NCBI RefSeq assembly: GCF_001598275.1
Contig: NZ_BCYQ01000010.1
Coordinates: 1-64,000, forward strand
Direction: 5' to 3'
Length of the DNA stretch: 64,000 bases
Source: Moraxella oblonga NBRC 102422
Lineage (GTDB): Bacteria; Pseudomonadota; Gammaproteobacteria; Pseudomonadales; Moraxellaceae
Shown: positions 35,442 through 44,175 of the stretch, piece by piece
Position numbering within the stretch: the stretch's first letter is position 1
How the letters are laid out: the number at the start of each line of letters is the position of its first letter
Translations under genes and position numbers: made by a program
Notes under the pieces: generated by a model
What the model saw: the letters and a program-made list of their open reading frames with translations, nothing else
Databases searched by the model: none
What the model was told of the DNA's origin: nothing

Positions 35442-35476
35442 AAAAGCCCATTTACCAAGCGATAAATGGGCTTTTT
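35442..35476 (+). terminator. Bidirectional terminator between RDD gene and secreted-protein gene
   Basis: Arms AAAAGCCCATTTA and TAAATGGGCTTTT pair with flanking A and T runs, 12 bp after the RDD stop and 10 bp beyond the stop of the convergent gene. Confidence 0.9.
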
Positions 35477-35486
35477 ATGGGGTGAA

Positions 35487-35894
35487 TTACTGGGGATTTA
35501 CCACAACATTTTGGCTACCTTGAATGATGATTTCGGCAGGACCATCAACAGTAAAGCGAGTTTCATTTGGACTCATGTTTTGACTATTGATATAATCATC
35601 ATAAGCACCAGTACAGCCCACACAACGTTTTAGGTCTTCCCAAGGTTGGCGAACAAGCAAGTTGGCAGAGCTTTCTGCACTGCCCGATGCCAACGAAAAT
35701 GGCAAACCAATCAAGTGAATGGCGGTGCCAGTTACAGCTTTTACAACTTGAAATGGCTTAACCAAAGCCACATCGGCTGCTACGGTGGCGTAGGTCGGTC
35801 CAAAGTCTGCTTCATCAACTTCAACGGCAGCGTGAGCCTGAGTACCGATGATGGCGGTTGCAAGTAGGGCAATAAGAGTGTGTTTGATTTTCAT
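35487..35894 (-). CDS. Small secreted protein of unknown function
   Basis: The 135-residue product has a signal peptide (MKIKHTLIALLATAIIGTQAHA, about 22) and a mature part with a hydrophobic, Gly/Ala-rich stretch (KAVTGTAIHLIGLPFSLASG, about 53-72), then a single Cys-Val-Gly-Cys pair and a C-terminal Asn/Gln-rich VDGPAEIIIQGSQNVVV. I do not recognise the family. The Cys pair could be a disulfide made by DsbA. Its promoter is at 35935-35964. Confidence 0.75.
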   Translation of the reverse strand: MKIKHTLIALLATAIIGTQAHAAVEVDEADFGPTYATVAADVALVKPFQVVKAVTGTAIHLIGLPFSLASGSAESSANLLVRQPWEDLKRCVGCTGAYDDYINSQNMSPNETRFTVDGPAEIIIQGSQNVVVNPQ

Positions 35895-35934
35895 AATAAA
35901 TCCTTAGCAGGTGTACCACCAAATTTTGGCGACA

Positions 35935-35964
35935 ATTTTACACTAATATAAACAATTTTATCAA
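35935..35964 (-). promoter_or_regulatory. Promoter of secreted-protein gene
   Basis: On the minus strand TTGATA (35959-35964) and TAAAAT (35935-35940) with 18-bp spacing; the ATG at 35894 has an AAGGA site. Confidence 0.55.
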
Positions 35965-36024
35965 TCTTGGCAAGATAATTTGCTAAAAAAGGCTTGGGCG
36001 GTGTGTTTTTCCGACAAAATACCA

Positions 36025-36789
36025 TCAGGATTCATGGTTTGGTATGGTTGGTTTGACCAAAGTTTTTGCCATAAGCAATCCAAATTCAAACAAAATACAC
36101 ATTGGTATGGCAAGCATGAGCATGCTGGCTCCGTCTGGGGGTGTGATGATGGCGGATACAAAAAAACAACCCACAATGATGTATCTGCGTTTATCGGCGA
36201 GCCATTGGGGACTGACGATTTTCATCAGTACCAATAATAAAGTAGCAACTGGGATTTCAAACATAAGCCCAAATACCAAAAATAGCTTAACAACAAAATC
36301 AAGATAGCTATCAATATCGGTCATGGGCAGGACGTTATCAGGGGCAAATAACACCAAAAATTTAAGGGCTGGAATCAGAACGACAAAATAAGCAAATGCC
36401 ACGCCCACATAAAATAAAATAATGGCTGATAATAATAGGGGAATGACGGTTTTTTTTTCGTGTTTGTAAAGTGCAGGTGAAATAAAGCCCCAAAGCTGAC
36501 CGATGATGAGAGGTACACAAATAAAAATCGCCACAAAAAAGGCGAGTTTGATGGGGGCTAAAAACCCAGAAGTTACTTGAGTGGCGATAAGGCTGGCGTT
36601 GTTTGGTAAAAGGGACACCAACGGATTGGAGATGATGTCATATAATGGGCGACTAAAATACATCAAGGGCAAAAACACCACCAAAATACCCATAAGTATG
36701 CGGATAAAGCGTGTGCGTAACTCGGCAAAATGTGCCATGAGTGGCATATCGCCGTCTTTATCTGTTTTGGGGGTGGGTAGATGATTCAT
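36025..36789 (-). CDS. tatC: Sec-independent translocase TatC
   Basis: TatC binds twin-arginine signal peptides in the inner membrane. The 254-residue protein has six membrane helices, the MPLMAHFAELRTRFIRIL start with the conserved Glu-Leu-Arg, and the FxPxLY/E segment SPALYKHEKK near 105. Its start overlaps tatB by 4 bp. Confidence 0.97.
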   Translation of the reverse strand: MNHLPTPKTDKDGDMPLMAHFAELRTRFIRILMGILVVFLPLMYFSRPLYDIISNPLVSLLPNNASLIATQVTSGFLAPIKLAFFVAIFICVPLIIGQLWGFISPALYKHEKKTVIPLLLSAIILFYVGVAFAYFVVLIPALKFLVLFAPDNVLPMTDIDSYLDFVVKLFLVFGLMFEIPVATLLLVLMKIVSPQWLADKRRYIIVGCFFVSAIITPPDGASMLMLAIPMCILFEFGLLMAKTLVKPTIPNHES

Positions 36790-37253
36790 TTGTTTGTTTG
36801 GTATAAAAGTTGGTCTGCTTTATAATTGGGCATAAAAGGGGCGGGTGGTAGGCGACGTTTTTTGTCGTAATCGCCAAGCAGAAAAAATTGGTTGGTCATG
36901 GGTAGGGTAGGTGTGTCGCCATTTTGTGTGTTTTGCCAATCTGATAGCAGGGCATTTTGGCTGGTACGTGCTTCATGCTCGGCTTGTTCAATCTTGGTTT
37001 GCAATTCTTGTACTTGAGCCCTCATTTTGGCTTCGGAAGCACGAATTTCAGCAATTTGGGCTTGTAATTCATTTTGCAATTCGGTGAGTTCAAGCTCGCT
37101 CACAAGCTCACTTTGTAGTCGTGCAGACATACGGCGAAACTGACCGTACCATTTGCCGAGTGTGCGTGCAGTGATGATGAGTTTTTCAGGACCTAAAATG
37201 ATAAGTGCGATGATGCCAAACAGTCCTAGCTCAAACAACCCAAGATTAAACAT
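36786..37253 (-). CDS. tatB: Twin-arginine translocase subunit TatB
   Basis: The 155-residue protein has the single N-terminal helix with FELGLFGIIALIILGPEKL, the Gly-Pro hinge, then a charged amphipathic helix (MSARLQSELVSELEL) and a coiled, unstructured tail with Gln/Glu repeats. It forms the TatBC receptor. It lies 11 bp behind tatA. Confidence 0.94.
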   Translation of the reverse strand: MFNLGLFELGLFGIIALIILGPEKLIITARTLGKWYGQFRRMSARLQSELVSELELTELQNELQAQIAEIRASEAKMRAQVQELQTKIEQAEHEARTSQNALLSDWQNTQNGDTPTLPMTNQFFLLGDYDKKRRLPPAPFMPNYKADQLLYQTNK

Positions 37254-37264
37254 GGTGGATTAAA

Positions 37265-37477
37265 TCAAACCGTTTCATCTTTTTTGACTTTAACTTCTTC
37301 AACTTTGATTTCTTGAGCTTGGCTAAGAGCGGGCTTTTCTTCGTCTTTGACGGCATCTTTGAAGCCTTTGACGGCTTGCCCTATATCTTTACCTGCATTT
37401 TTAAGTTTGCTTGTGCCAAAAATGACCACTACCACCACCAATAGGATTAGCCAATGTGCGACTGAAAAACTGCCCAT
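37265..37477 (-). CDS. tatA: Twin-arginine translocase subunit TatA
   Basis: The 70-residue protein has one membrane helix ([18 protein letters not shown]) and the amphipathic helix [17 protein letters not shown]; it polymerises to make the Tat pore. First gene of tatABC, downstream of hisIE as in relatives, with a spacer of 175 bp. Confidence 0.95.
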   Translation of the reverse strand: MGSFSVAHWLILLVVVVVIFGTSKLKNAGKDIGQAVKGFKDAVKDEEKPALSQAQEIKVEEVKVKKDETV

Positions 37478-37652
37478 AATTTACCTTTCAAAATCAATAA
37501 ACAATATCTCTAAATCCACAATTTTGATTTATCAATAATAGGTTTGTTCTGATTGTATTGTTCTATTATTTTAGAATCAATCAGTGGATTGTACAGAGAA
37601 CAAGATGAGAGAGTATTAGTTTAACATAAAAACCCAATAAAGTAATCTAAAA

Positions 37653-38441
37653 TTAATCTGTTTGTATGGGGGTTCGGCTTAATTTTTCATCAATACCAGA
37701 CAATCCAAAACGCCGTGCCAACTCATTTAACACATCATTGCTAGATAATCCTAAGTGATGTAATGCCACAAGGCTATGAAACCACACGTCTGCAACCTCA
37801 TATACCAAGTCTGCTTTGGCATCTGTGTCGTTGTCGCCACGACTGCGTACTAGTTCTAGCTCTTTGGCGGAAATGATGGTTTCGGTGGCTTCTTCGCCGA
37901 CTTTTTCTAGGATTTTGTTGAGTCCTTTGTGGTAGAGGCTGGCGACATAAGAGCTGTCTTTGTTGGCAGATTTACGTTCGGTGAGAATTTTATCAAGTTC
38001 ACCCAAAATATGGCTTTGGGTTGGTTTGGGTTGGGTGTGAGAGCTTGGGTTGTTTTGTCCATAAATCTCATCTGGGTCTTTGATGACAGGGGCAACTGAC
38101 ACCCAATCTTGTGCTTGTGTGTCTAGGCGTTCATAAAAGCAGGATTGGCGACCTGTATGACAAGCGATGCCACCGATTTGGGTGATGTGTAGCACAATGA
38201 CATCTTTGTCGCAATCGGTATAAATGTCGTGGACGATTTGGGTGTGTCCACTGGTTTCACCTTTGTGCCACAACTTGCCACGAGAGCGACTAAAATACAC
38301 TGCATGACCTGTTTTGACCGTCAGCTCAATCGCTTCACGGTTTTGCCATGCCATCATCAAAATCTGCCCTGTATCACGGTCTTGGGCAATGGCAGGAATT
38401 AGTCCGTCTTTGTCAAATTTTAGGGTGTCAAGATAACTCAT
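37653..38441 (-). CDS. hisI: Histidine biosynthesis bifunctional protein HisIE
   Basis: HisIE makes two steps of histidine synthesis: pyrophosphatase on phosphoribosyl-ATP and cyclohydrolase on phosphoribosyl-AMP. The 262-residue protein has the HisI domain first ([28 protein letters not shown] and the zinc CxxxTGRxSCF site, to about 120) and the HisE helical domain last ([27 protein letters not shown]). I chose ATG 38441, 6 bp after GGAG; the frame extends to a TTG inside that site. In Acinetobacter these are separate genes, so the fusion is of note. Confidence 0.92.
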   Translation of the reverse strand: MSYLDTLKFDKDGLIPAIAQDRDTGQILMMAWQNREAIELTVKTGHAVYFSRSRGKLWHKGETSGHTQIVHDIYTDCDKDVIVLHITQIGGIACHTGRQSCFYERLDTQAQDWVSVAPVIKDPDEIYGQNNPSSHTQPKPTQSHILGELDKILTERKSANKDSSYVASLYHKGLNKILEKVGEEATETIISAKELELVRSRGDNDTDAKADLVYEVADVWFHSLVALHHLGLSSNDVLNELARRFGLSGIDEKLSRTPIQTD

Positions 38442-38773
38442 CATCAGCTCCAAATTTTTGGTTATTGTAGCATAAAATGAGGCGTTTAGGTTTTTAAATG
38501 ATTAAAAACTCATCAACAAATACCCCATTTTATCAACATAGAAACGATCATTGGCAACTGTTAAATTTTGATGGATTAATTGACAACTTATCAAACTCAT
38601 TGGGGTTAAATATAAATTATGATTCATGTGATGATGTTTGATATGCCAATGCCTTTTTATTTGATTTAAAGTATAGGGAAATTATTTTAAAAAATAATTT
38701 ATCTTTGTCATTTTTTAATAAAATTAGTTAAATGGTATTGGTAAGGGTTGATAAGGGGTTGTGATTTTATTTA
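38442..38773. other. Intergenic region between unknown gene and hisIE
   Basis: About 330 bp of AT-rich DNA. Near the hisIE end, on the minus strand, a TGC-TACAAT extended -10 (38464-38472) may drive hisIE. No gene, repeat or strong terminator was recognised in the rest. Confidence 0.45.
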
Positions 38774-39571
38774 TTATCCCCAATGAATGGGATTGCCTGT
38801 TTCAATGGATGCTTTGGCAACCTTGATTAAGGGCGTAACAATATAAGTAAAATCTTCAGAAATTAAAACTTGTTCTTTATTAACAATAAACTCACTTTTT
38901 GATTTATCAACAATACCATAATGACAATGAAAATTTTTGCCAGTTTTAATATCGGTAAATATAAACTGATTATTACCTAATTTTTCTTGATAAAAATGCA
39001 AACTTTCAAAAACAAGATAATCTTGACTATCGCCAATAAAAAACCCACGATTGCCAAGATAAAAATAATAAGTTGGTTTTGAAGTCAAAATAAAAAGTGT
39101 TTGAGTATTGATGTGCGTATGGGTAATATAGTCATCTTTTCCTACTTCTTTTAAAACGATTTTTTCGCTGGTGTCTTTTCGGTTTTGAATGTGGGTTAAT
39201 TCTTGTAGTAAATTTTTTGCCAAATGAGCTGGTACTGTTCCGCCATTCACAGTTGGTAAATATTGGTGTAAAGTAGGGTAAATATTTGAATGATTGGCAA
39301 CAAATTGGCGAAATTCGCTCATTGCCGAAATATTGCCAATCCATTCGTTTACCAAATACATTCCCCTGTGCTCACAGCCATTTTCAAGCCAATCATAATA
39401 AAAATCGTTTTCTATCTTGATTACTTTGTCTTTATTATTTTTTATGTCATTTGGCAAACATAGGGTTAAACCATCTTCATCATAATCATAACAAATATAA
39501 TCGGCAAAATAAGGGCGTGGAATTTTACCGTCTTGAAAACAGCGACAATGTACAAAAGCATTATATCCCAT
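38774..39571 (-). CDS. Accessory protein of unknown function
   Basis: The 265-residue product begins MGYNAFVHCRCFQDGK, has no signal peptide or membrane helix, and is rich in aromatic and acidic residues, with several Cys and His (CRC, CEHR, HCHYG). I do not recognise a family; small acidic orphan proteins of this kind are often immunity proteins of polymorphic toxins, but no toxin is present. An AAGGA site precedes the ATG. It is visibly AT-rich and lies at the end of the accessory tract that follows gatB. Confidence 0.65.
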   Translation of the reverse strand: MGYNAFVHCRCFQDGKIPRPYFADYICYDYDEDGLTLCLPNDIKNNKDKVIKIENDFYYDWLENGCEHRGMYLVNEWIGNISAMSEFRQFVANHSNIYPTLHQYLPTVNGGTVPAHLAKNLLQELTHIQNRKDTSEKIVLKEVGKDDYITHTHINTQTLFILTSKPTYYFYLGNRGFFIGDSQDYLVFESLHFYQEKLGNNQFIFTDIKTGKNFHCHYGIVDKSKSEFIVNKEQVLISEDFTYIVTPLIKVAKASIETGNPIHWG

Positions 39572-39590
39572 TTTTATCCTTATATTTTTT

Positions 39591-39627
39591 GGTGGTAAGG
39601 TGCGTACAACGCACCAGTTTTACTACC
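39591..39627. repeat. Nested inverted repeat with GGTGCGT core
   Basis: The outer arms GGTGGTAA/TTACTACC enclose a perfect GGTGCGT-ACA-ACGCACC stem (39599-39615). It matches the palindromes at 29223-29269 and sits between the two unknown genes, overlapping the stop of the upstream one. Confidence 0.6.
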
Positions 39628-40147
39628 TACTTTCTCGCACCCATAAAAAATGAATATTTTCATCTTTATCTATCCAAAATGTCAATTTGGATAATTCGTC
39701 AATCGGGTCTTGTATTTGGTCTAAAATAGCACTTCTAAATTTTTCTCGGTTTAATTCAAAGGTGTAAATTTTATCAACTTCATTTAGTTTTTCTAGTTGC
39801 CCATTTAAAATTTGTTGTAACAAATGATGATTGTTGGTTTGATTTTCTGCATTTTGAATTTCTTGAATGGCTTCATTGATGTGATTGCTTAATTTTAATG
39901 GGTAACCTTCCTTAAATCTATAATAATCAAACCAAGTGGGTAATGATTGCAAAAAGTTTTCACAAGATTTAAGAATAAGATAAATGTTGGTTTCTAAATC
40001 AAAACGATAGCAATTCATTTGACAATAAATAACATAACCATCTGGATAATGTGTTATCTCATTGTAGCAATATAGTTTTAAAAAACTTTCTGAAAGATGG
40101 AGTTCTGGTTTCTTAAAATGCTGAGTAACTTTTGTAATATCAATCAT
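39623..40147 (-). CDS. Accessory protein of unknown function downstream of gatB
   Basis: The 174-residue product starts MIDITKVTQHFKKPELH at an ATG with AGGAA 5-8 bp upstream; the ORF reaches 40210 but that part lies in the gatB terminator. It has no signal peptide, and shows mixed strands (YVIYCQMNCYRFDL) and long helices rich in Asn and Gln, ending in WIDKDENIHFLWV. No family recognised. Only 55 bp with a hairpin separate it from the gatB stop, so transcription probably depends on read-through or a hidden promoter. Confidence 0.65.
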   Translation of the reverse strand: MIDITKVTQHFKKPELHLSESFLKLYCYNEITHYPDGYVIYCQMNCYRFDLETNIYLILKSCENFLQSLPTWFDYYRFKEGYPLKLSNHINEAIQEIQNAENQTNNHHLLQQILNGQLEKLNEVDKIYTFELNREKFRSAILDQIQDPIDELSKLTFWIDKDENIHFLWVRESR

Positions 40148-40159
40148 CGTTATTCCTAT

Positions 40160-40193
40160 AAATAAAACCCCAAACACCAACCGATATTTGGGG
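40160..40193 (-). terminator. Hairpin terminator after gatB
   Basis: Arms CCCCAAA (40168-40174) and TTTGGGG (40187-40193) pair around a 12-nt loop; on the minus strand GGGG is followed by TTTTATTT. It lies 9 bp beyond the gatB stop. Confidence 0.75.
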
Positions 40194-40202
40194 CTTATTT
40201 TA

Positions 40203-41672
40203 TCAACCAATCAACTTCTTCAACAATTCATTGACTTGTGCTGGATTGGCTTTTCCTTTACTGGCTTTCATTACTTGTCCGACCAGTCCATTAAAGGCTT
40301 TTTCTTTTCCGCCTTTATATTCGTCCACCATTGCTTGATTATTAGCAAGGACTTCTTTAATAATCGCCTCAATCGCCCCTGTATCGGTTTCTTGTTTTAA
40401 ACCTTTTTCATTGATAATCTCATCGGCACTTTTATCAGATTCCCAAAGATAATTAAAGACTTCTTTGGCGATTTTACCGCTAATGGTATTATCCAAAATA
40501 CGAAGAATTAAGCCTGCCAAGCGTTCGGCATTGATGGGAGATTTATCAATGGTCAGTTCGTTTTTATTGAGTGAACCCAATAAATCGCCCATAATCCAGT
40601 TAGCCCCGATTTTGGCATTATTTTTACCAACTTTTTCTACCACTTCTAAGAAATAATCGGACAATTCACGACTGCCATTTAATACATTGGCGTCATAGTT
40701 GGATAAGCCAAATTCACTTACAAAGCGTTCTTTTCGCACACTTGGCAATTCTGGCATTTTATCTTTAATGCTTTGCAACGACTCATCAGAAATAATGACA
40801 GGCAATAGGTCAGGGCAAGGAAAATAGCGATAGTCATTGGCTTCTTCTTTGGTTCGCATTGCCCGTGTTTCATCTTTTTGGGGGTCATACAGGCGAGTGG
40901 CTTGCACGACTTGTCCGCCGTCCTCAATCAAGTCAATTTGGCGTTCAATCTCTGATTTAATCGCCCGTTCAATAAAGCGAAATGAGTTTAGATTTTTGAG
41001 TTCACAGCGAGTGCCAAAGGGGGTGTTTGGCTTATGCACCGAGACATTGATGTCGGCACGAAATGAGCCTTCCGCCATAATCGCATCGCTAATGCCAAGC
41101 CAAGTAACCAGCTCGTGAATGGTCTTGACATAGGCGACCGCTTCGTCCGCCGAGTGAATGTCTGGCTCTGAAACAATCTCAATGAGCGGTGTGCCAGCAC
41201 GGTTTAAATCCACGCCTGTCATCTGGGGGACGGCATCGTGTACCGATTTGCCAGCGTCCTCTTCTAGGTGGGCACGGGTGATACCGATTCGTTTGGTGTA
41301 TTCATCTTTTTGCCCTGCGTTCACCAAAATGTCAATATAGCCCTCGCCCACGATGGGGTGTGCCATCTGGCTGGTTTGATAGCCTTTGGGTAAGTCTGGA
41401 TAGAAGTAGTTTTTGCGGTCAAAGGCGTTCATTTGACCGATTTTGGCATTCACACCCAAGCCAAATTTGACCGCCTTTTCAACAACCTCGGCATTCAAAA
41501 CTGGCAACACCCCCGGCATTGCAAGGTCAATGATATTGGCCTGTGTGTTGGGTTCTTGCCCAAATTCGGTACTGGCAGGGGAGAAAATTTTGGTGGCGGT
41601 ATTTAATTGGCAATGGATTTCAATGCCGATGACAACTTCATAGCCGTCAATAAGTAAGTTTGGGGTAGTCAT
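40203..41672 (-). CDS. gatB: Asp/Glu-tRNA amidotransferase subunit GatB
   Basis: GatB selects mischarged Glu-tRNA-Gln or Asp-tRNA-Asn and phosphorylates the acyl group for amidation by GatCAB. The 489-residue protein has the [13 protein letters not shown] start, [16 protein letters not shown], the [11 protein letters not shown] segment and a C-terminal tail domain (YqeY-like) with [20 protein letters not shown]. It is separated from gatA by about 2.9 kb of accessory genes. Confidence 0.97.
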   Translation of the reverse strand: MTTPNLLIDGYEVVIGIEIHCQLNTATKIFSPASTEFGQEPNTQANIIDLAMPGVLPVLNAEVVEKAVKFGLGVNAKIGQMNAFDRKNYFYPDLPKGYQTSQMAHPIVGEGYIDILVNAGQKDEYTKRIGITRAHLEEDAGKSVHDAVPQMTGVDLNRAGTPLIEIVSEPDIHSADEAVAYVKTIHELVTWLGISDAIMAEGSFRADINVSVHKPNTPFGTRCELKNLNSFRFIERAIKSEIERQIDLIEDGGQVVQATRLYDPQKDETRAMRTKEEANDYRYFPCPDLLPVIISDESLQSIKDKMPELPSVRKERFVSEFGLSNYDANVLNGSRELSDYFLEVVEKVGKNNAKIGANWIMGDLLGSLNKNELTIDKSPINAERLAGLILRILDNTISGKIAKEVFNYLWESDKSADEIINEKGLKQETDTGAIEAIIKEVLANNQAMVDEYKGGKEKAFNGLVGQVMKASKGKANPAQVNELLKKLIG

Positions 41673-41688
41673 AATGGGTCTCTTTATT

Positions 41689-42078
41689 TTAAGTTAATTG
41701 ATTTACGCCTTGTGTTTTGGATAATTTTTTATCAAATGTCCAAAACGGATAATTGTGATGATTGGTATTGGCAAAAATTAAATAATCAGAAAAATCTGCT
41801 GTGCCATTTTTAAATAAATTTAAAGCGGTTTCAAAATGATTGGCTTTTTCCAAAATAAAGCTATCATTATTATTTAAAATTTCTAAAATAACAATAACCT
41901 GCTCTTTATTAAAATCATAACTGCTTTCTAATACCCATATCAGTTCTATTTGCACCATTTGACTGATATAGATATGGGTTTCATTTTTTAATAAATTTTT
42001 GACAAGGTTAATTTGTTTTTGGGCGGACGGTTCATCAACAAACAATCTTACCAAAATATTGGTATCAACTGCTATCAT
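41689..42078 (-). CDS. PIN-domain toxin (VapC-like), clade A
   Basis: The 129-residue protein starts [12 protein letters not shown], with the PIN acidic residues Asp5, Glu near 45 (QIELIWVLE), Asp near 97-100 (DFSDYLIFA) and Asp near 115 (TFDKKL). This is the common VapC form with antitoxins of the AbrB/VapB kind. Its start overlaps the antitoxin stop by 4 bp, and gatB follows 16 bp after its stop. Confidence 0.9.
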   Translation of the reverse strand: MIAVDTNILVRLFVDEPSAQKQINLVKNLLKNETHIYISQMVQIELIWVLESSYDFNKEQVIVILEILNNNDSFILEKANHFETALNLFKNGTADFSDYLIFANTNHHNYPFWTFDKKLSKTQGVNQLT

Positions 42079-42446
42079 AATTGACCGCCACGCATTTTGA
42101 TTGCCTTATCCATATCTTCAATGCTTACGGATTTATCAGATTTTAATACACCAAAAAAATCATCAAATGCTCCCTTGCTTTGGGTAACGGTTAGGCTTGC
42201 ATTTGCATCTTGGCTGTTTTCGTCTAGCCAATCATTAAAATCCATTTCATCATCAAAATCGTCTGGAATATAAAAAGGTTTTGCACCGCCAATTTTTTGA
42301 TAAGCAGGCGGTAATTTTTCTGTGTCTTTACCATAATCATTGATAAAGTTAAAAAAATAGCGTGCCACATTTTCTTTGCCAATTTTATCGGTAAAATTTT
42401 GATAAACACTGTCGCTTATTTGAAAAGAAAATGAAAGGGTTTGCAT
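42075..42446 (-). CDS. Chimeric antitoxin with two modules
   Basis: The 123-residue product shows an N-terminal module (1-75) with MQTLSF, YQNF..KIG..N, PPAY..IGG..PF and FDDEM that is shared with the antitoxin at 42848-43063, and a C-terminal tail (VTQSKGAF, DFFGVLKSDKSVSIEDMDKAI) typical of VapB antitoxins that bind VapC of the DTNILVRLF type. AAGGAAA lies 6 bp before the ATG. Confidence 0.8.
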   Translation of the reverse strand: MQTLSFSFQISDSVYQNFTDKIGKENVARYFFNFINDYGKDTEKLPPAYQKIGGAKPFYIPDDFDDEMDFNDWLDENSQDANASLTVTQSKGAFDDFFGVLKSDKSVSIEDMDKAIKMRGGQL

Positions 42447-42458
42447 AATGTTTTCCTT

Positions 42459-42851
42459 TTAAATCATATAAAGATTTAGATTGGGATATTGCTCAATTTT
42501 TTCATCAGCCGTCATTAAAATAAGGTTTTCACTCATTGCTTGGGCGATTAACATTCTATCAAAAGGGTCTTTATGGATTAAGGGTAAATCTTTGACCGCT
42601 AAGGTGTGATAAGCGTTAATGTCAAGTTGCTTGTAATTTCTTTCCAATAACGATTGATAAAATAAATTTGGCTCTATGATTTCTTTTTGAGCATCGCCTT
42701 TTTTGTGTTTGATAGACATTTCCCAAATATTAACCACACTAAACCAAATCTTATTTTGTGGGTTTAACAAAATACTTTTGGCTTCTTTATTTAACTTTTC
42801 GTGATTTTGAATAAGCCATAAAGCGATGTGCGTATCTAGCAAATAATTCAT
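42459..42851 (-). CDS. PIN-domain toxin (VapC-like), clade B
   Basis: The 130-residue protein has Asp6 in YLLDTHIALWL, NIWEMSIKHKKG with Glu near 48, LIHKDPFDRMLIAQAMSEN near 90-105 and MTADEK near 118. It is close to the pheST toxin at 31208-31588, sharing LLDTHI, WE-IK and KDPFDRMLIAQA-SENL. The start overlaps its antitoxin by 4 bp. Confidence 0.88.
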   Translation of the reverse strand: MNYLLDTHIALWLIQNHEKLNKEAKSILLNPQNKIWFSVVNIWEMSIKHKKGDAQKEIIEPNLFYQSLLERNYKQLDINAYHTLAVKDLPLIHKDPFDRMLIAQAMSENLILMTADEKIEQYPNLNLYMI

Positions 42852-43063
42852 TGGCTAAAATCCGTCATTTCATCATCAAAATTCTCTGGAATTTTAAATG
42901 GCACAACACCGCCCAAACGATGATAAGCAGGCGGATATATCTCATCGTTGCGAGAAAATTCGCTGATGAAATTTTTAAAATATAATGCCAAATTATCTGT
43001 ACCAATTTTTTTGACAAAATCTTGGTATTCATTGTCGTTTACTTCAAAGCTAATCGTTTGCAT
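42848..43063 (-). CDS. Short antitoxin sharing a module with the neighbouring antitoxin
   Basis: The 71-residue product (ATG 43063, AAGGAAA site) has MQTISF, YQDF, KIG, PPAY, GG-PF, IP-FDDEM and ends shortly after. It lacks the C-terminal VapB tail of its neighbour. It overlaps the clade-B PIN gene by 4 bp, so is its likely antitoxin. The frame extends to 43084 without a better start. Confidence 0.75.
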   Translation of the reverse strand: MQTISFEVNDNEYQDFVKKIGTDNLALYFKNFISEFSRNDEIYPPAYHRLGGVVPFKIPENFDDEMTDFSQ

Positions 43064-43080
43064 AATACTTTCCTTAAAAC

Positions 43081-43584
43081 TCAAGCCTTAATTCTTGCCA
43101 TTGTATAGGCACTCACAAACTCGCCATTTCTAAATGCAAAAGCTTTGTGTTCGCCTTCAATGACAAAGCCAAATTTTTGATATAGGCTAATGGCTTTGTC
43201 ATTATCGGTATAGACAGTTAATTCCACCCTTTTTAAATTAAGCCAATTATCCGCCAAATCAATGATGGTCGTCATTAACGCCTTGCCAATACCTTGCCCT
43301 TGAAATTCATCAGAGACTGCAATGACAAAATTACCAATATGCTTTCGCCGTTCATTGGTTTCAATTCTTAGAGCAATATTGCCAACAACAATGTCGGTAT
43401 CGTCTTTTTGGATAATCGCTACAAAAGAATGGACATTATCAGGAATATTGCTAAGCCACTTTTTCCAATTATCGTTTGATTGGCTTGGCAAGTGCAAAGT
43501 TTGAGCAAAAACACTAGGATTGCTATACAGTTTTTGCATTCCGTCTGAATGTTTTTGTTCGGTGCGGACAATATGAATACTCAT
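43081..43584 (-). CDS. YhhY-like GNAT acetyltransferase
   Basis: The 167-residue protein follows the GNAT fold: strand IVVGNIALRIET, the acetyl-CoA loop QGQGIGKALM (about 95-105), LKRVELTVYTDNDKAISLYQKFGFVIEGEHKAFAFRNGEFVSAYTMARIK near the end. That end and the NPSVFAQTLHLPSQSND segment match Escherichia coli YhhY, which acetylates amino acids. It stands between two toxin-antitoxin pairs inside gatCAB, 18 bp ahead of the next antitoxin ATG. Confidence 0.85.
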   Translation of the reverse strand: MSIHIVRTEQKHSDGMQKLYSNPSVFAQTLHLPSQSNDNWKKWLSNIPDNVHSFVAIIQKDDTDIVVGNIALRIETNERRKHIGNFVIAVSDEFQGQGIGKALMTTIIDLADNWLNLKRVELTVYTDNDKAISLYQKFGFVIEGEHKAFAFRNGEFVSAYTMARIKA

Positions 43585-43592
43585 TGTTATTC

Positions 43593-43961
43593 CTAAGTAT
43601 ATAATTGATAATATTTCATCAATTTATCATCAAGTGTCAATAAAGCTAATTGATGGGTTTTTGCCGTTGCCAAAATTAGGGCGTCTGGCAATTTAATTTT
43701 ATACCTTTGGCGAATGGCGATTGCTTCATCGCGAATAGGATTATCAAGTGGATATTGTGTGAATTGGTTGGCAATGTATTTTAATTGCTCACAAGTTTCA
43801 TTATCCACGCCATAAAAACCAATAAACTCAATATAAGTAATGACGCTGATGGCACATTGAGATAAATAAACCCCTTTTTGTGATAATAAATTAAAACTTT
43901 CAGGTGTTTGTTTTTGTAAACCAATCAGCGCACAAGTATCAAGCAAATATTTACCACTCAT
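43593..43961 (-). CDS. PIN-domain toxin (VapC-like), clade C
   Basis: The 122-residue protein starts MSGKYLLDTCALIGL with the first PIN Asp, then YIEFIGFYG with Glu, KLPDALILATA with Asp and LTLDDKL with the last. The antitoxin stop overlaps its ATG by 11 bp, the usual coupling. An upstream ATG at 44000 lies inside the antitoxin gene. Confidence 0.85.
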   Translation of the reverse strand: MSGKYLLDTCALIGLQKQTPESFNLLSQKGVYLSQCAISVITYIEFIGFYGVDNETCEQLKYIANQFTQYPLDNPIRDEAIAIRQRYKIKLPDALILATAKTHQLALLTLDDKLMKYYQLYT

Positions 43962-44169
43962 CACGCATTGCTCTTTGATATGCCACAGGGTCAATGCCAT
44001 TAAATGCTTCTATGGGCGGTTGTTTTTTAAAAAAGTCGGTTAATAACACATCGTCTTTTTTATTTTCACTCGCCCATTTTTCAATCAACTCTATAACGCT
44101 TAATTGCTCACTTTGAGCTTTGGCGATAACCAGCTGTTCAATATGGGGTGGCAGTTCTATTAACATCAT
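43951..44169 (-). CDS. Antitoxin of clade-C PIN pair
   Basis: The 72-residue product has an N-terminal strand MLIELPPHIEQLVIAKA and helix EQLSVIELIEKWASEN like the ribbon/helix antitoxins of VapC, and ends in a proline-rich acidic tail (KKQPPIEAFNGIDP). It overlaps the toxin gene by 11 bp. Weakly recognised; the pairing is from position. Confidence 0.7.
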   Translation of the reverse strand: MMLIELPPHIEQLVIAKAQSEQLSVIELIEKWASENKKDDVLLTDFFKKQPPIEAFNGIDPVAYQRAMRDEW

Positions 44170-44175
44170 TACTCC

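Noticed and set aside
43081-43584. GNAT protein as a TacT-like acetyltransferase toxin
   Set aside because: It matches the YhhY pattern over its whole length and has no ribbon-helix-helix antitoxin directly before it.
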